From: Chloroflexota bacterium
Lineage (GTDB): Bacteria > Chloroflexota > Chloroflexia > QHBQ01 > JADMIH01
Direction: 5' to 3'
NCBI GenBank assembly: GCA_015478675.1
Contig: JADMIH010000074.1
Span: forward strand, 1 to 18,048
DNA: 18,048 nt
Of the stretch, positions 1 through 7,450 are shown piece after piece (the first letter of the stretch is position 1; every line of letters begins with the position of its first letter). A program made the translations under genes and the position numbers. Under the pieces are notes generated by a model. It was not told the origin of the DNA and made no database searches. It worked only from the letters and a program-made list of their open reading frames with translations.

Positions 1-1148
1 ACGATGACATCCATCGCGGCCTTGTGAAATCAGGCAAGCTGCAGGCTCTCATCGGGATGGGTATACGCGGGGCCACCGTAAACCCATCCATATTCGAGAA
101 GGCCGTGTCGGGCAGCCCCGACTATGACGGCGAAATAAAAGAGCTGCTGGAGCAAGGACTCGAACCGTCCGAGATATATGAACGGCTGCTGGTCGAGGAC
201 GTGCGCTCAGCGGCGGACCTCTTTCGCCCCATTTACGAGGGGACGGGCGGTCTGGACGGCTACGTAAGCATCGAAGTATCTCCTTACCTTGCCCATGATA
301 CACAGGGCACCATCGAGGAGGCGCGGCGCTTTTTCCGAGAAGTAGACCGGTCCAACGTGATGATCAAGGTGCCGGCCACGGACGAGGGCGTGCCTGCGAT
401 ACGAGCGCTTACGAGCGAAGGGATCAACGTCAATATCACGCTGATATTCGGCATAGACTACTACGAGCAGGTCATGGACGCCTACATAGGGGGTCTGCAT
501 GACCGCAGGTCGAGAGGGGAGCCTATCGACAAAGTAAGGTCGGTCGCCAGCTTCTTTGTAAGTCGCGTGGACGTCGAGGTCGACAAGCGTCTTGACGCAC
601 TCATAGAAGCTGAGCACAACGAGGGAAAGAGGCGACAACTGCGGGAGCTGAAAGGCAAGGCAGCGATAGCCAATGCCCGCATGGCGTACCAGCACTTCAA
701 GCGAAAGTTCTACGGCGAGCCGTTCCTGGGCTTGCGAGCGGCGGGGGCCAGCGTGCAGCGGCCTTTGTGGGCCAGCACCGGCACCAAGAACCCCGCTTAC
801 AGTGACGTAATGTATGTGGAGCAGTTGATAGGCCCTGACACCATCAATACTATGCCCCAGGCCACCCTGGATGCCTTCGAGGATCACGGGCATGTGTCGC
901 CCACCATAAATGGAGAGCGGCATTCTGAGGAGACGCGAGCCACGATGCAGGCACTAAGTGCTGCGGGTATCAACATGAAGGAGGTGACAGACAAGCTGCA
1001 AGTGGACGGCATCGCAGCTTTCGCGAAGTCGCTGGAAAGCCTTTACGGAGCTATCAGGCAGAAACAGACGGTAGAGACGGTAGAGACGGTAGAGACGGTA
1101 GAGGCTGTAAGCGCTGAAAAAGAACAAACAGCAGCGGGCGCTGGCTGA
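1..1148 (+). CDS. tal: Transaldolase, 5' end cut by window
   Basis: Transaldolase of the non-oxidative pentose phosphate pathway, moving a dihydroxyacetone unit between sugar phosphates through a lysine Schiff base in the cytosol. The reading frame is open from base 3 (DDIHRGLVKSG...), so the true start lies left of the window; the GTG at 24 is an internal Val codon, since the family begins with about 20-30 more residues. The motif GATVNPSIFEKA is the family's N-terminal signature, NVMIKVPAT carries the Schiff-base Lys (about residue 115 counted from base 24), and LWASTGTKNPAYSDV and TINTMPQATL follow in the usual order. The last 25 or so residues are not family sequence: four TVE-type tripeptides encoded by a perfect 9-bp tandem repeat, then a Glu/Ala-rich tail to the stop. 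This may be the mycobacterial/cyanobacterial-type long transaldolase. Function is secure. Confidence 0.95.
   Translation, partial: DDIHRGLVKSGKLQALIGMGIRGATVNPSIFEKAVSGSPDYDGEIKELLEQGLEPSEIYERLLVEDVRSAADLFRPIYEGTGGLDGYVSIEVSPYLAHDTQGTIEEARRFFREVDRSNVMIKVPATDEGVPAIRALTSEGINVNITLIFGIDYYEQVMDAYIGGLHDRRSRGEPIDKVRSVASFFVSRVDVEVDKRLDALIEAEHNEGKRRQLRELKGKAAIANARMAYQHFKRKFYGEPFLGLRAAGASVQRPLWASTGTKNPAYSDVMYVEQLIGPDTINTMPQATLDAFEDHGHVSPTINGERHSEETRATMQALSAAGINMKEVTDKLQVDGIAAFAKSLESLYGAIRQKQTVETVETVETVEAVSAEKEQTAAGAG
1068..1103 (+). repeat. ACGGTAGAG x4 tandem repeat (9-bp unit)
   Basis: Four exact copies of ACGGTAGAG lie inside the transaldolase gene and encode TVETVETVETVE in frame. They sit in the C-terminal tail beyond the conserved fold, so the expansion is probably neutral for catalysis. 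Confidence 0.95.
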
Positions 1149-1245
1149 ACACCGAATACGATAGATGTTCGCTCTATACTTGCGGACCCGGTAATATGCG
1201 TGAATTTATTCAGAATTCGCCATACATGAAAGGAGACTAAACCAG

Positions 1246-1758
1246 ATGGAAAGCAAAGTTAAGCTACTCGGACACCCTATTCACCCGATGCTGATAGTAT
1301 TCCCCCTCGGACTGCTCGCAATCGGTGTGCTCTTCGACATCATACGCATGTTCACAGGCAACGAAGCCCTGGCCGCAGTAGCCTTCTGGGACATTGCCGC
1401 GGGGGTGGTTGGCGGCCTCCTGGCGGCCCTCTTCGGCTTTATCGACTGGCTCAACGTCCCCTCGGGCACGAGAGCCAAACAGGTCGGCCTCCTGCACGGC
1501 GGCGGCAACGTGGTAGTCGTGGCGCTCTTCGCCGTAAGCTGGCTACTCCGGCTTGGCCAGCCCAACTATATACCGAGCACACTGGCGTTCGTGCTGGGGA
1601 TCGTGGCTGTGCTGATTGCCCTGGTGACCGCCTGGCTGGGTGGCGAGCTGGTGTACAGGCTTGGTGTCGGCGTGGACGCCGGGGCCAGCCTGAACGCGCC
1701 TAGCTCCCTCTCCGGGGAGCCTGCCCAGGCTGTAAAGACGCTCGATACGAGAGTGTAG
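1246..1758 (+). CDS. DUF2231 four-helix membrane protein
   Basis: A 170-residue integral membrane protein of the DUF2231 family, whose role is unknown; members often occur near respiratory or haem-related genes. The N-terminal LLGHPIHPMLIVFPLGLL is the family's hallmark HPIHPM motif. Four hydrophobic segments follow, at about residues 12-34, 43-67, 83-101 and 108-132, with HGGGN before the third. His residues in the first and third segments could bind haem or metal, which is only an inference. The C-terminal 35 residues are hydrophilic and variable. The ATG at 1246 has AAGGAG about 10 bases upstream. It stands alone: about 100 bp from the transaldolase and about 85 bp from the next gene. Confidence 0.85.
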   Translation: MESKVKLLGHPIHPMLIVFPLGLLAIGVLFDIIRMFTGNEALAAVAFWDIAAGVVGGLLAALFGFIDWLNVPSGTRAKQVGLLHGGGNVVVVALFAVSWLLRLGQPNYIPSTLAFVLGIVAVLIALVTAWLGGELVYRLGVGVDAGASLNAPSSLSGEPAQAVKTLDTRV

Positions 1759-1774
1759 CCGGGCTGCGGTGCTG

Positions 1775-1790
1775 GCCGCCTGCAGGCGGC
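1775..1790. terminator. GC palindrome after DUF2231 gene, possible terminator
   Basis: GCCGCCTGCAGGCGGC is a perfect 16-bp palindrome 17 bp after the DUF2231 stop codon. It has no T run after it, so if it ends transcription it is not a classic intrinsic terminator. Confidence 0.3.
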
Positions 1791-1843
1791 GCTCGCTGCT
1801 GGGGATCTAGGGATTAGTGTAGAGAGTATTGCGAGGCAAGAAA

Positions 1844-3334
1844 ATGCAAGTTCAAGAACTTACCCGCACCGGGATTTCCGGTGCGGGCGATGAGGCCGGT
1901 GGGGCAGGCAAGGCGGGAATGTCAGGCGTTGGACCGGCGCAAGTCGAGCGGTTGGCAGCGTTCGTACAGCAGATCTCATACAGCGATATTTCGGGGGAGG
2001 CCCGCCAGGCTCTCAAGATCAGGGTGCTTGACTCCATTGCCTGCGCATTAGGCGCGCTTGACGGCCCGCCCATACACATGCTACGGAACTACCTGCGGGA
2101 GATTGGCGGTAATCCTCTATCGAGCCTGATCGGGTCGGGAGGAGATAAGACATCTCCTGAAGGGGCAGCCTTGTACAACAGCGCCCTCGTCCGATACCTG
2201 GACTTCAATGACAGCTTCCTCGCTAAAGGAGAAACCTGCCACCCGAGCGATAACCTGGGTGCTGTGCTGGCCGCGAGTGAATACGCGGGAGTGAGCGGCC
2301 AGCAGTTCCTGACAGCACTGGCAGTGGCCTACCAGGTGCAGTGCCGACTCTCGGAGGAAGCACCGGTGAGGGCCAAAGGTTTCGATCATACCACGCAGGG
2401 TGCGTACGCCGTGGCCGCCGGGGTGTCCAAGGCCCTCGGGTTGGACGCGGCGAAGACCGCCAACGCCATCAGCGGCACCGCATACAACGCTTTGCGCGTG
2501 ACCCGCACGGGCAGACTTTCCAACTGGAAGGGCCTGGCATATCCCAACACGGCCTTCGATGCCGTTCACGCTACTTTCCTCGCCAAACACGGCATCACCG
2601 GCCCCATAGAGGTTTTCGAGGGTAACAAGGGTTTCATGGAGAGCGTTGCGGGGTGCTTCGAGCTTGATTGGAGTAAGGAGGACCTCGAAACTGTGAGGCG
2701 CACCATCCTCAAGAAGTATAACGCCGAGATTCACTCCCAATCGGTCCTGGAAGGCATACTCGACCTGCAGGCGCAGCATACCTTCAGCCCGCACGAGATC
2801 GAGTGCGTCAGGATAGAGGTCTTTGACGTGGCATACAACATCATCGGGGGCGGCGAGGAGGGGGACAAGCGGTTGGTGCATACCAAGGAAGAAGCCGACC
2901 ACAGCCTGCCTTACATGGTGGCGGTAGCCTTCTTGGATGGGGAGGTCACGCCGGCGCAGTATCTGCCGGAGCGTATCGTGCGGGAGGACGTGCAGACGTT
3001 GCTGCGTCAGGTGATAGTCCGTCCCGACCCTGGGTTCAGCAAGCGCTTTCCCGCTGAAATGTGCTGCCGTATTCGCGTCCAGTTGGCCGACGGACGCGAG
3101 CTCACCGTAGAGAAGCGCGATTACGAGGGGTTCCTGACGCGGCCAATGTCGTGGGAGCAGTTGGCCATCAAGCTCGACCATCTGGCTACGCCTTACACCG
3201 ATGCGGCCACGCGGCGAGAGATCGTGCAGATGGTTTCAGATCTCGATACGATACAGATTAGCGTCCTGACCAGGCTGCTCGCTCGTATAGGCGCAGGAGA
3301 GCGACCCAAAAACAAAGGAGGAAGCAAATCATGA
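1844..3334 (+). CDS. MmgE/PrpD family protein
   Basis: About 496 residues of the MmgE/PrpD superfamily, which includes 2-methylcitrate dehydratase and cis-aconitate decarboxylase; these act on small tricarboxylates in the cytosol. Family features seen: an N-terminal all-helical domain beginning near VERLAAFVQQISYSDI, the segment ALKIRVLDSIACALGAL, the active-site region LVRYLDFNDSF followed by CHPSDNLGAVLA, GLAYPNTAFDA in the middle, and NAEIHSQSVLEGIL before the alpha/beta C-terminal domain. The exact substrate cannot be read from sequence. A TTG at 1829 would add five residues; the ATG at 1844 has GAGG seven bases upstream; a third choice, ATG at 1919 after AAGGCGGGA, would give the most family-like N-terminus. 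The first 25 codons hold a strong hairpin and a degenerate xAG tripeptide repeat (EAG-GAG-KAG-MSG). The 3' end overlaps the ComA-like gene by ATGA, so the two are translationally coupled. Confidence 0.88.
   Translation: MQVQELTRTGISGAGDEAGGAGKAGMSGVGPAQVERLAAFVQQISYSDISGEARQALKIRVLDSIACALGALDGPPIHMLRNYLREIGGNPLSSLIGSGGDKTSPEGAALYNSALVRYLDFNDSFLAKGETCHPSDNLGAVLAASEYAGVSGQQFLTALAVAYQVQCRLSEEAPVRAKGFDHTTQGAYAVAAGVSKALGLDAAKTANAISGTAYNALRVTRTGRLSNWKGLAYPNTAFDAVHATFLAKHGITGPIEVFEGNKGFMESVAGCFELDWSKEDLETVRRTILKKYNAEIHSQSVLEGILDLQAQHTFSPHEIECVRIEVFDVAYNIIGGGEEGDKRLVHTKEEADHSLPYMVAVAFLDGEVTPAQYLPERIVREDVQTLLRQVIVRPDPGFSKRFPAEMCCRIRVQLADGRELTVEKRDYEGFLTRPMSWEQLAIKLDHLATPYTDAATRREIVQMVSDLDTIQISVLTRLLARIGAGERPKNKGGSKS
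1863..1887 (+). other. Strong GC hairpin at the start of the MmgE/PrpD gene
   Basis: CCCGCACCGG, loop GATTT, CCGGTGCGGG: a perfect 10-bp stem with a 5-base loop, 19 bases after the ATG at 1844 and 31 bases before the alternative ATG at 1919. It is either an early-coding hairpin or, if translation begins at 1919, a 5' leader structure. Confidence 0.6.
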
Positions 3335-4152
3335 GCGACAGAGCATTTCCGTTCATACACTTGAACGAGCGCGAAGGTAAACCGCGCAGCCGCGGCATAA
3401 CCGAGATACGCGGCCCCTATTACACTCCTATGGGCAAGCGCTACCTGCAGGACGTCCTCGAAACGATGGGAGAATATGTGGACAGCCTCAAGTTTGCCGG
3501 AGGGTCCTTCTCCCTGATGCCCAGGGAGCCCGTCAAGGAGCTAATCGAAGTTGCCCACAGCCACGACGTGCTCGTATCGACCGGGGGTTTCATCGAGCGA
3601 GTGCTAGTGCAGGGTAAAGACGCAGTAGACGCGTACATCAAAGAGTGCGCGGCGCTTCGCTTCGACATAATAGAGATATCGAGCGGCTTCATCACCATAC
3701 CGACGGACGACTGGCTGCGGCTGGTGGAGAAAGTGCGCGCTTCAGGGCTCAAGGCTAAGCCGGAGGTGGGCATCCAGTTCGGGGCGGGAGGAGCGACCAC
3801 CGTGGGTGAGCTTGAGGCCGAGGGCACACGCGACGTGGAGTGGGCAATCGGCCAGGCCCGTCGATTCCTTGAGGCCGGGGCATACATGATAATGATCGAG
3901 TCGGAGGGTATCACGGAAAACGTGAATACCTGGCGCACCGATGCGGCAGCGAAAATAATAGGCGCGCTCGGCCTTGAGAAGGTGATGTTCGAGGCAGCGG
4001 ACCCCGAGGTGTTCGCCTGGTATATCAAGAACTACGGCCCCGAAGTGAACCTATTCGTGGACCACAGCCAGATCGTGCAGCTTGAATGTCTGCGCTCCGG
4101 CATCTGGGGCAACAAGAGCCTGTGGGGCCGCGTCGTCACATACAAGGGTTAG
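3331..4152 (+). CDS. Phosphosulfolactate synthase family (ComA-like) protein
   Basis: A 273-residue protein of the ComA family. The founding enzyme adds sulfite to phosphoenolpyruvate to make (2R)-phospho-3-sulfolactate, the first step of one coenzyme M pathway; plant HSA32 heat-tolerance proteins belong to the same family but are not known to make coenzyme M. Seen here: RGITEIRGPYYTPMG near the N-terminus, DSLKFAGGSFSLMP, a TIM-barrel pattern with VLVSTGGFIERV, FDIIEISSGFITIP and KPEVGIQFGAGG, then MIMIESEGIT and LFVDHSQIVQLECLR. The start overlaps the stop of the MmgE/PrpD gene. No comB-, comC- or comDE-like gene is visible in the window, so a coenzyme M role is unproven and the HSA32-like alternative is open. 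Family call is firm, substrate is not. Confidence 0.88.
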   Translation: MSDRAFPFIHLNEREGKPRSRGITEIRGPYYTPMGKRYLQDVLETMGEYVDSLKFAGGSFSLMPREPVKELIEVAHSHDVLVSTGGFIERVLVQGKDAVDAYIKECAALRFDIIEISSGFITIPTDDWLRLVEKVRASGLKAKPEVGIQFGAGGATTVGELEAEGTRDVEWAIGQARRFLEAGAYMIMIESEGITENVNTWRTDAAAKIIGALGLEKVMFEAADPEVFAWYIKNYGPEVNLFVDHSQIVQLECLRSGIWGNKSLWGRVVTYKG

Positions 4153-4179
4153 GGAACAGGTAAAGGAGCGTCATACGTC

Positions 4180-5082
4180 ATGAAAGTATTCATAGCCGGA
4201 GCGACCGGGGTACTGGGCCGGTCATTAGTACCCTTGCTGCTACAGCAGGGCCACACGGTGCGTGCCCTTGTGCGCTCGCCAGAGAGGGTACCTGTAGCGG
4301 TCGGCGTCGAGCTGTCGCAGGGCGACCTCCTTGCCGAGGAGACAAAGGAGCGCCTGCCTGCCCTCATGTCGGGTTGCCAGGCTGTTCTGCATATCGCGAC
4401 CGCCATCCCAAGAGACTTTGGTGCGCCGGGCGCGTGGGACGCCAACACCCGCCTCCGTATCGAAGGCACGCGCTCCTTGCTGGATGCCTCCCTCGTGGCC
4501 GGGGTCGAGCGATATGTGCAGCAGAGCATAACACTTGCCTACGAAGACGGTGGTGATCGCTGGTTGGACGAGAGCACGCCGTTCGATACTTCGCCTGCCA
4601 GAGCCAGGACGAGCGGTCCGGTCATAGAGATGGAGAGGATGGTCCGAGCAGTCCCGCTCGACAGGCTGGCATGGTGTATCCTGCGCGGCGGTTCTTTCGT
4701 CGGCCGCGGCACCGCCCAGGAAAGCGTCATACAACGACTGCACGAGGGAGTGGAACGCGTTTCATGCGATGGCCGCAACTATATCTCGCCGGTCAACGTT
4801 GCGGATATGGCTGAGGCTATCGTCGCTTCTCTCCAGCGCGCACCCGGCGGGTCCATATTCAATATCGTTGACGAGCCTTTGCGGCAAGGCGATTATCTTG
4901 ATCGTCTAGCTGCCCTGGTGGGTGCTCCCCTGCCGCCGCGAAACCTCGGTGCGGCTTGCCCGGCGTCGCTTCGCTGCAGCAATGAAGCTGCGAGGAGAGT
5001 GCTAGGCTGGAGCCCCAACCATGGTATCTGGCCCGAGGTAAGAGAACACGGACCGGCTGTGGGAAGAGTGGGAACTGCGTAG
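4180..5082 (+). CDS. Atypical extended SDR / NAD-dependent epimerase-like protein
   Basis: A 300-residue Rossmann protein related to NAD(P)-dependent epimerases and dehydratases. The N-terminus KVFIAGATGVLGRSLVPLLL has the GxxGxxG nucleotide-binding loop (Gly7, Gly10, Gly13), followed by VRALVRSPERV, where Arg residues after strand 2 suggest NADP. The middle strand ends in YVQQSITLAY, the place of the catalytic Ser/Thr, and LRGGSFVGRGT and YISPVNVADMAEAIV match the substrate-side motifs. The usual YxxxK pair is not present: the aligned stretch reads ARTSGPVIEMERM. It may therefore be a non-catalytic or isoflavone-reductase-like sensor type. AAAGGAG lies about 11 bases before the ATG, and the gene follows the ComA-like gene by 27 bp, so it may share its transcript. 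Confidence 0.8.
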   Translation: MKVFIAGATGVLGRSLVPLLLQQGHTVRALVRSPERVPVAVGVELSQGDLLAEETKERLPALMSGCQAVLHIATAIPRDFGAPGAWDANTRLRIEGTRSLLDASLVAGVERYVQQSITLAYEDGGDRWLDESTPFDTSPARARTSGPVIEMERMVRAVPLDRLAWCILRGGSFVGRGTAQESVIQRLHEGVERVSCDGRNYISPVNVADMAEAIVASLQRAPGGSIFNIVDEPLRQGDYLDRLAALVGAPLPPRNLGAACPASLRCSNEAARRVLGWSPNHGIWPEVREHGPAVGRVGTA

Positions 5083-5135
5083 CACGACGCTATGACGCAT
5101 GGATCGCGACGGAAATGTCGAACAGGAGGACGAAA

Positions 5136-5411
5136 ATGCAGCACGAGCCTATAATTGTCTACAGGCGTTCCTGGTGCGAGGACAGCGATGCGGCTGTAGA
5201 GTACTTCAAACAACAGAAGATAGAGTACAAAGAGATCGACATCGAGCAAGACGAGACCGCTGCACGTGGGGTCGAGTTCGTGACGGGCGGCCACCATATC
5301 ACGCCCACGCTCGTGTACCGCATGCAAGCTATCGCGTTCGACCCCTGGAGAGAGGATCGCTTTGATATATGGTGGCAGGTCGCGAACGCCGACTTTGCTG
5401 ATGCTTTGTAG
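5136..5411 (+). CDS. Monothiol glutaredoxin-like protein
   Basis: A 91-residue thioredoxin-fold protein. The N-terminal strand IIVYRRSW leads to the active site CEDS (Cys14, Ser17), so it keeps only the first Cys of the glutaredoxin CxxC: a monothiol pattern. The cis-proline motif ITPTLVY (Pro57) and the preceding TGG are in the right places. The ATG at 5136 is chosen over an in-frame ATG at 5115 because AGGAGGA sits at 5124-5130, six bases before it, and would lie inside the coding sequence of the longer form. Substrates are unknown; monothiol members may handle glutathione-mixed disulfides or carry Fe-S clusters. Followed 30 bp later by the DUF488 gene. Confidence 0.8.
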   Translation: MQHEPIIVYRRSWCEDSDAAVEYFKQQKIEYKEIDIEQDETAARGVEFVTGGHHITPTLVYRMQAIAFDPWREDRFDIWWQVANADFADAL

Positions 5412-5441
5412 CCACGTTCGTGAAAGGAGCGAGGCGGAAAA

Positions 5442-5795
5442 GTGATAAAGATAAAGCGTGTATATGAAAGTGTCGCCCCCACAGATGGTAACCGAATCCT
5501 TGTGGAGAGATTATGGCCCAGAGGTATGCGGAAAGAGGAATTGACACTTGATAGTTGGATCAAAGATGTGGCCCCAAGTACCGACCTGCGGCGCTGGTTC
5601 GGGCACGACCCCACTAAGTGGGAGGAGTTCCGCAAGCGCTACTTTGCCGAGCTTGATACCCACCCCACGGCCTGGCAACCCCTCCTTGAGGCTGCCCGCG
5701 AAGGCGACGTCACCTTGCTGTACAGTGCCCGCGACACCGAGCACAACAACGCCGCGGCCCTGAAGGAATACCTGAATGCTCGCCTTGCTGCTTAG
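5442..5795 (+). CDS. DUF488 family protein (YeaO-like)
   Basis: A 117-residue cytosolic protein of the DUF488 family, function unknown. It shows the family pattern IKRVYESV near the start, then ILVERLWPRGMRKEEL, SWIKDVAPSTDLRRWFGHDP, FRKRYFAEL and, near the end, VTLLYSARDTEHNNAAALKEYL. The length is typical for a complete member. It starts with GTG; AAAGGAGCGAGG lies upstream. It is the last gene of the plus-strand run that begins at about 4180, and it converges on the NnrS-like 2 gene with only 48 bp between their stop codons. Confidence 0.87.
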   Translation: MIKIKRVYESVAPTDGNRILVERLWPRGMRKEELTLDSWIKDVAPSTDLRRWFGHDPTKWEEFRKRYFAELDTHPTAWQPLLEAAREGDVTLLYSARDTEHNNAAALKEYLNARLAA

Positions 5796-5843
5796 CTCAG
5801 GTTGCGGCCTGTGCAGAATAGGACGAACAGGGACTAAGGTGAG

Positions 5844-7307
5844 CTATGGCAACTCGTTTGGTACTGCCAGGAGCGAGTCGGGGTCTTGAACGCGTGCCGC
5901 CTGAGCGGGCCGCAGAGGGATGAGACGCTCGAACCTCTTGCCGTTTATAGAATTGGCCCCGTAGCTGGGGAGGCTCATCGCCCTCCATAAGGTTACAGCG
6001 TACAGGGTAAGCGCGCTCACCTCTATGAAGCCGCTCAGCCCCATCAGGGCGTAGAAGGCGCCGCCGTATACCTGCGCCATGCTCTCACACACAATGCGCA
6101 GCGTGTTCCCTGTTAGCAGCAAAGCGAACAGCACCCCCGCTACCCGCGGCTGCTTGTTCATCACGCCTATAAAAGCGGGTACCAGCTTCATGCTCATGCC
6201 GACGATCATCAGCGAGAAGAAACCGACTGTGAGCGCGTGGTGATAGCTCGCAACGAAAGCGTGCGGCACCGGGCTGCCACCGACCAAAGTGCTGAGCGCG
6301 TACACGAGGTTGAGCGCCGAGGCGAATAGCAGCCAGAAATAGGCGGTGCGGACGAAGCGCTCAGGCCAGGCATTCTTCCTGTGCCGGTGCGCGAAGATAC
6401 TCTCGAGCCTGTACAGCTTGAGCAGCGCGACGAACGCCACGAGCGCGGCCATTTCGAGCGCCGCACCCGTAAGGCTGAGCCAACTTTCAGCACCTGCGGG
6501 CACAAGCCCGAGCCCAGCGCTCTCAGTGGCTACTTGCAGCAGCACGGCCAGTGTATAAGCGGCGAAGACGACCCGTGTCGGCCACAACGTAGGCGGGCGA
6601 GTACCCATGATCTGGGGCACGATGCGCAGCGTGAAGCCCAGTATCATGGTCACGATCGCCCCGTTGAGGGTGCCCCTCAGGTATGGCGCGTCCCAGGTCG
6701 GCGGGATGGTATCGAGCCCGTTCAGAGCCATGTAGCTTGTAACCCCCAAGGTTGCAGCCGAAGCCAGCCAGAACCACCCGAAGCCCGCACCGATATACAG
6801 GGCATAGGCGGGCGGGCCATATTTGTCGCCGCCCCGCAGTATTGCATCGTACATGGCCCACACAAAGAGGGACGCTCCGCACAGGCCAAGCAGCGCCGAC
6901 AACACCATCGCCCACGAGGCCCACGAGAGCCACGGGAACCACGAGGCGGGCTGGTAGAGCACGAGGGGTTGGCTGATGAAGCGCAGCGCGATACCCGAAG
7001 CCACCAGCAAGAGCGAAGGGGCCACAAGTCCCGGACGCTTTAGGGGCCTAAGGAAGAAGCGCGGCACCAAGTGGTAGGCCATCCCCATGATAAAGAGGCC
7101 TACCCAACCGAATATCTGGGCGTAGGCGTGCGATTGGATGAGCGAGCCCCACGCCGCCGAAAGGTCGGCCTTGAATGCCATGACCGCCAGGTTGATTGCC
7201 CCTAGCGTGCACCCCACAGTGAGCACGGTTATCAAAGCCCCACGCAGGAAGGGCTTGTACAAATGATTCTGGCGCGTCTCCCCACCCCAGGTTTGTTTGC
7301 TTTCCAT
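5844..7307 (-). CDS. NnrS-like / haem-copper oxidase subunit I-like membrane protein 2
   Basis: A 487-residue polytopic membrane protein with about 12 hydrophobic segments. Conserved-looking His patterns are SHAYAQIFGWVGLFIMGMAYHLVPRF in the N-terminal part and YHHALTVGFFSLMIVGMSMKLVPAF in the C-terminal part; both resemble the helix motifs of NnrS (haem- and copper-containing proteins linked to nitric oxide stress) and of small subunit I-like proteins of the haem-copper oxidase group. I cannot choose between the labels from sequence alone. It begins 8 bp after the small membrane peptide gene and has only a weak Shine-Dalgarno (CAGG), so translation is likely coupled to that gene. A loop near the middle holds a Trp-rich tripeptide repeat from degenerate 9-bp units. 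It is the last gene of the operon and is paired with the NnrS-like 1 gene upstream. Confidence 0.7.
   Translation of the reverse strand: MESKQTWGGETRQNHLYKPFLRGALITVLTVGCTLGAINLAVMAFKADLSAAWGSLIQSHAYAQIFGWVGLFIMGMAYHLVPRFFLRPLKRPGLVAPSLLLVASGIALRFISQPLVLYQPASWFPWLSWASWAMVLSALLGLCGASLFVWAMYDAILRGGDKYGPPAYALYIGAGFGWFWLASAATLGVTSYMALNGLDTIPPTWDAPYLRGTLNGAIVTMILGFTLRIVPQIMGTRPPTLWPTRVVFAAYTLAVLLQVATESAGLGLVPAGAESWLSLTGAALEMAALVAFVALLKLYRLESIFAHRHRKNAWPERFVRTAYFWLLFASALNLVYALSTLVGGSPVPHAFVASYHHALTVGFFSLMIVGMSMKLVPAFIGVMNKQPRVAGVLFALLLTGNTLRIVCESMAQVYGGAFYALMGLSGFIEVSALTLYAVTLWRAMSLPSYGANSINGKRFERLIPLRPAQAARVQDPDSLLAVPNELP
6913..6948. repeat. Degenerate 9-bp repeat, CACGAGGCC-type, x4
   Basis: Units CACGAGGCC, CACGAGAGC, CACGGGAAC and CACGAGGCG follow each other within NnrS-like 2. 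On the coding (minus) strand they give an ASW-FPW-LSW-ASW-A pattern. Confidence 0.7.
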
Positions 7308-7315
7308 ATAGCCTG

Positions 7316-7444
7316 CTATCTCGTTTCCGTCTCTCGAACAATAGCCGCCGGACGAACCGAGCGGGCGGATGCGCCCACATGGCTCGCCCGGATGGCAAGC
7401 GCGGTGCTACCCATGAAGAGGAGCAGAGCGAACACGTTGAGCAT
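7316..7444 (-). CDS. Small single-helix membrane peptide (42 residues)
   Basis: An unrecognised small open frame between the two NnrS-like genes. It begins MLNVFALLLFMGSTALAIRA, a clear hydrophobic segment at about residues 2-20, then a basic tail rich in Ser, Arg and Val ending in RETETR. The ATG lies 6 bases past the stop codon of NnrS-like 1, and GAGGTGG overlaps that stop as its Shine-Dalgarno; the spacing to the ATG is short. Its stop lies 8 bases before NnrS-like 2. It fills the 143-bp gap between two tightly packed genes, which supports it being real. It could be a small accessory subunit of the neighbouring membrane proteins (inference), or just coupling leader sequence. No homology can be claimed. 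Confidence 0.55.
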   Translation of the reverse strand: MLNVFALLLFMGSTALAIRASHVGASARSVRPAAIVRETETR

Positions 7445-7450
7445 ACCACC

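Noticed and set aside
207..923. Long minus-strand open frame opposite the transaldolase
   Set aside because: It has no family motif or ribosome site and is fully antisense to a clear transaldolase.
2117..3181. 354-codon minus-strand frame opposite the MmgE/PrpD gene
   Set aside because: GC-rich antisense shadow; the plus strand carries the conserved MmgE/PrpD protein throughout.
5793..5846. TAGCTCA ... TGAGCTA inverted repeat around the two convergent stop codons
   Set aside because: Only 7-bp arms 40 bases apart with no T runs; probably due to the two TAG stops and chance.
6381..7043. 220-codon plus-strand frame opposite NnrS-like 2
   Set aside because: Composition is Arg/Pro/His-rich as expected for an antisense shadow of a membrane protein.
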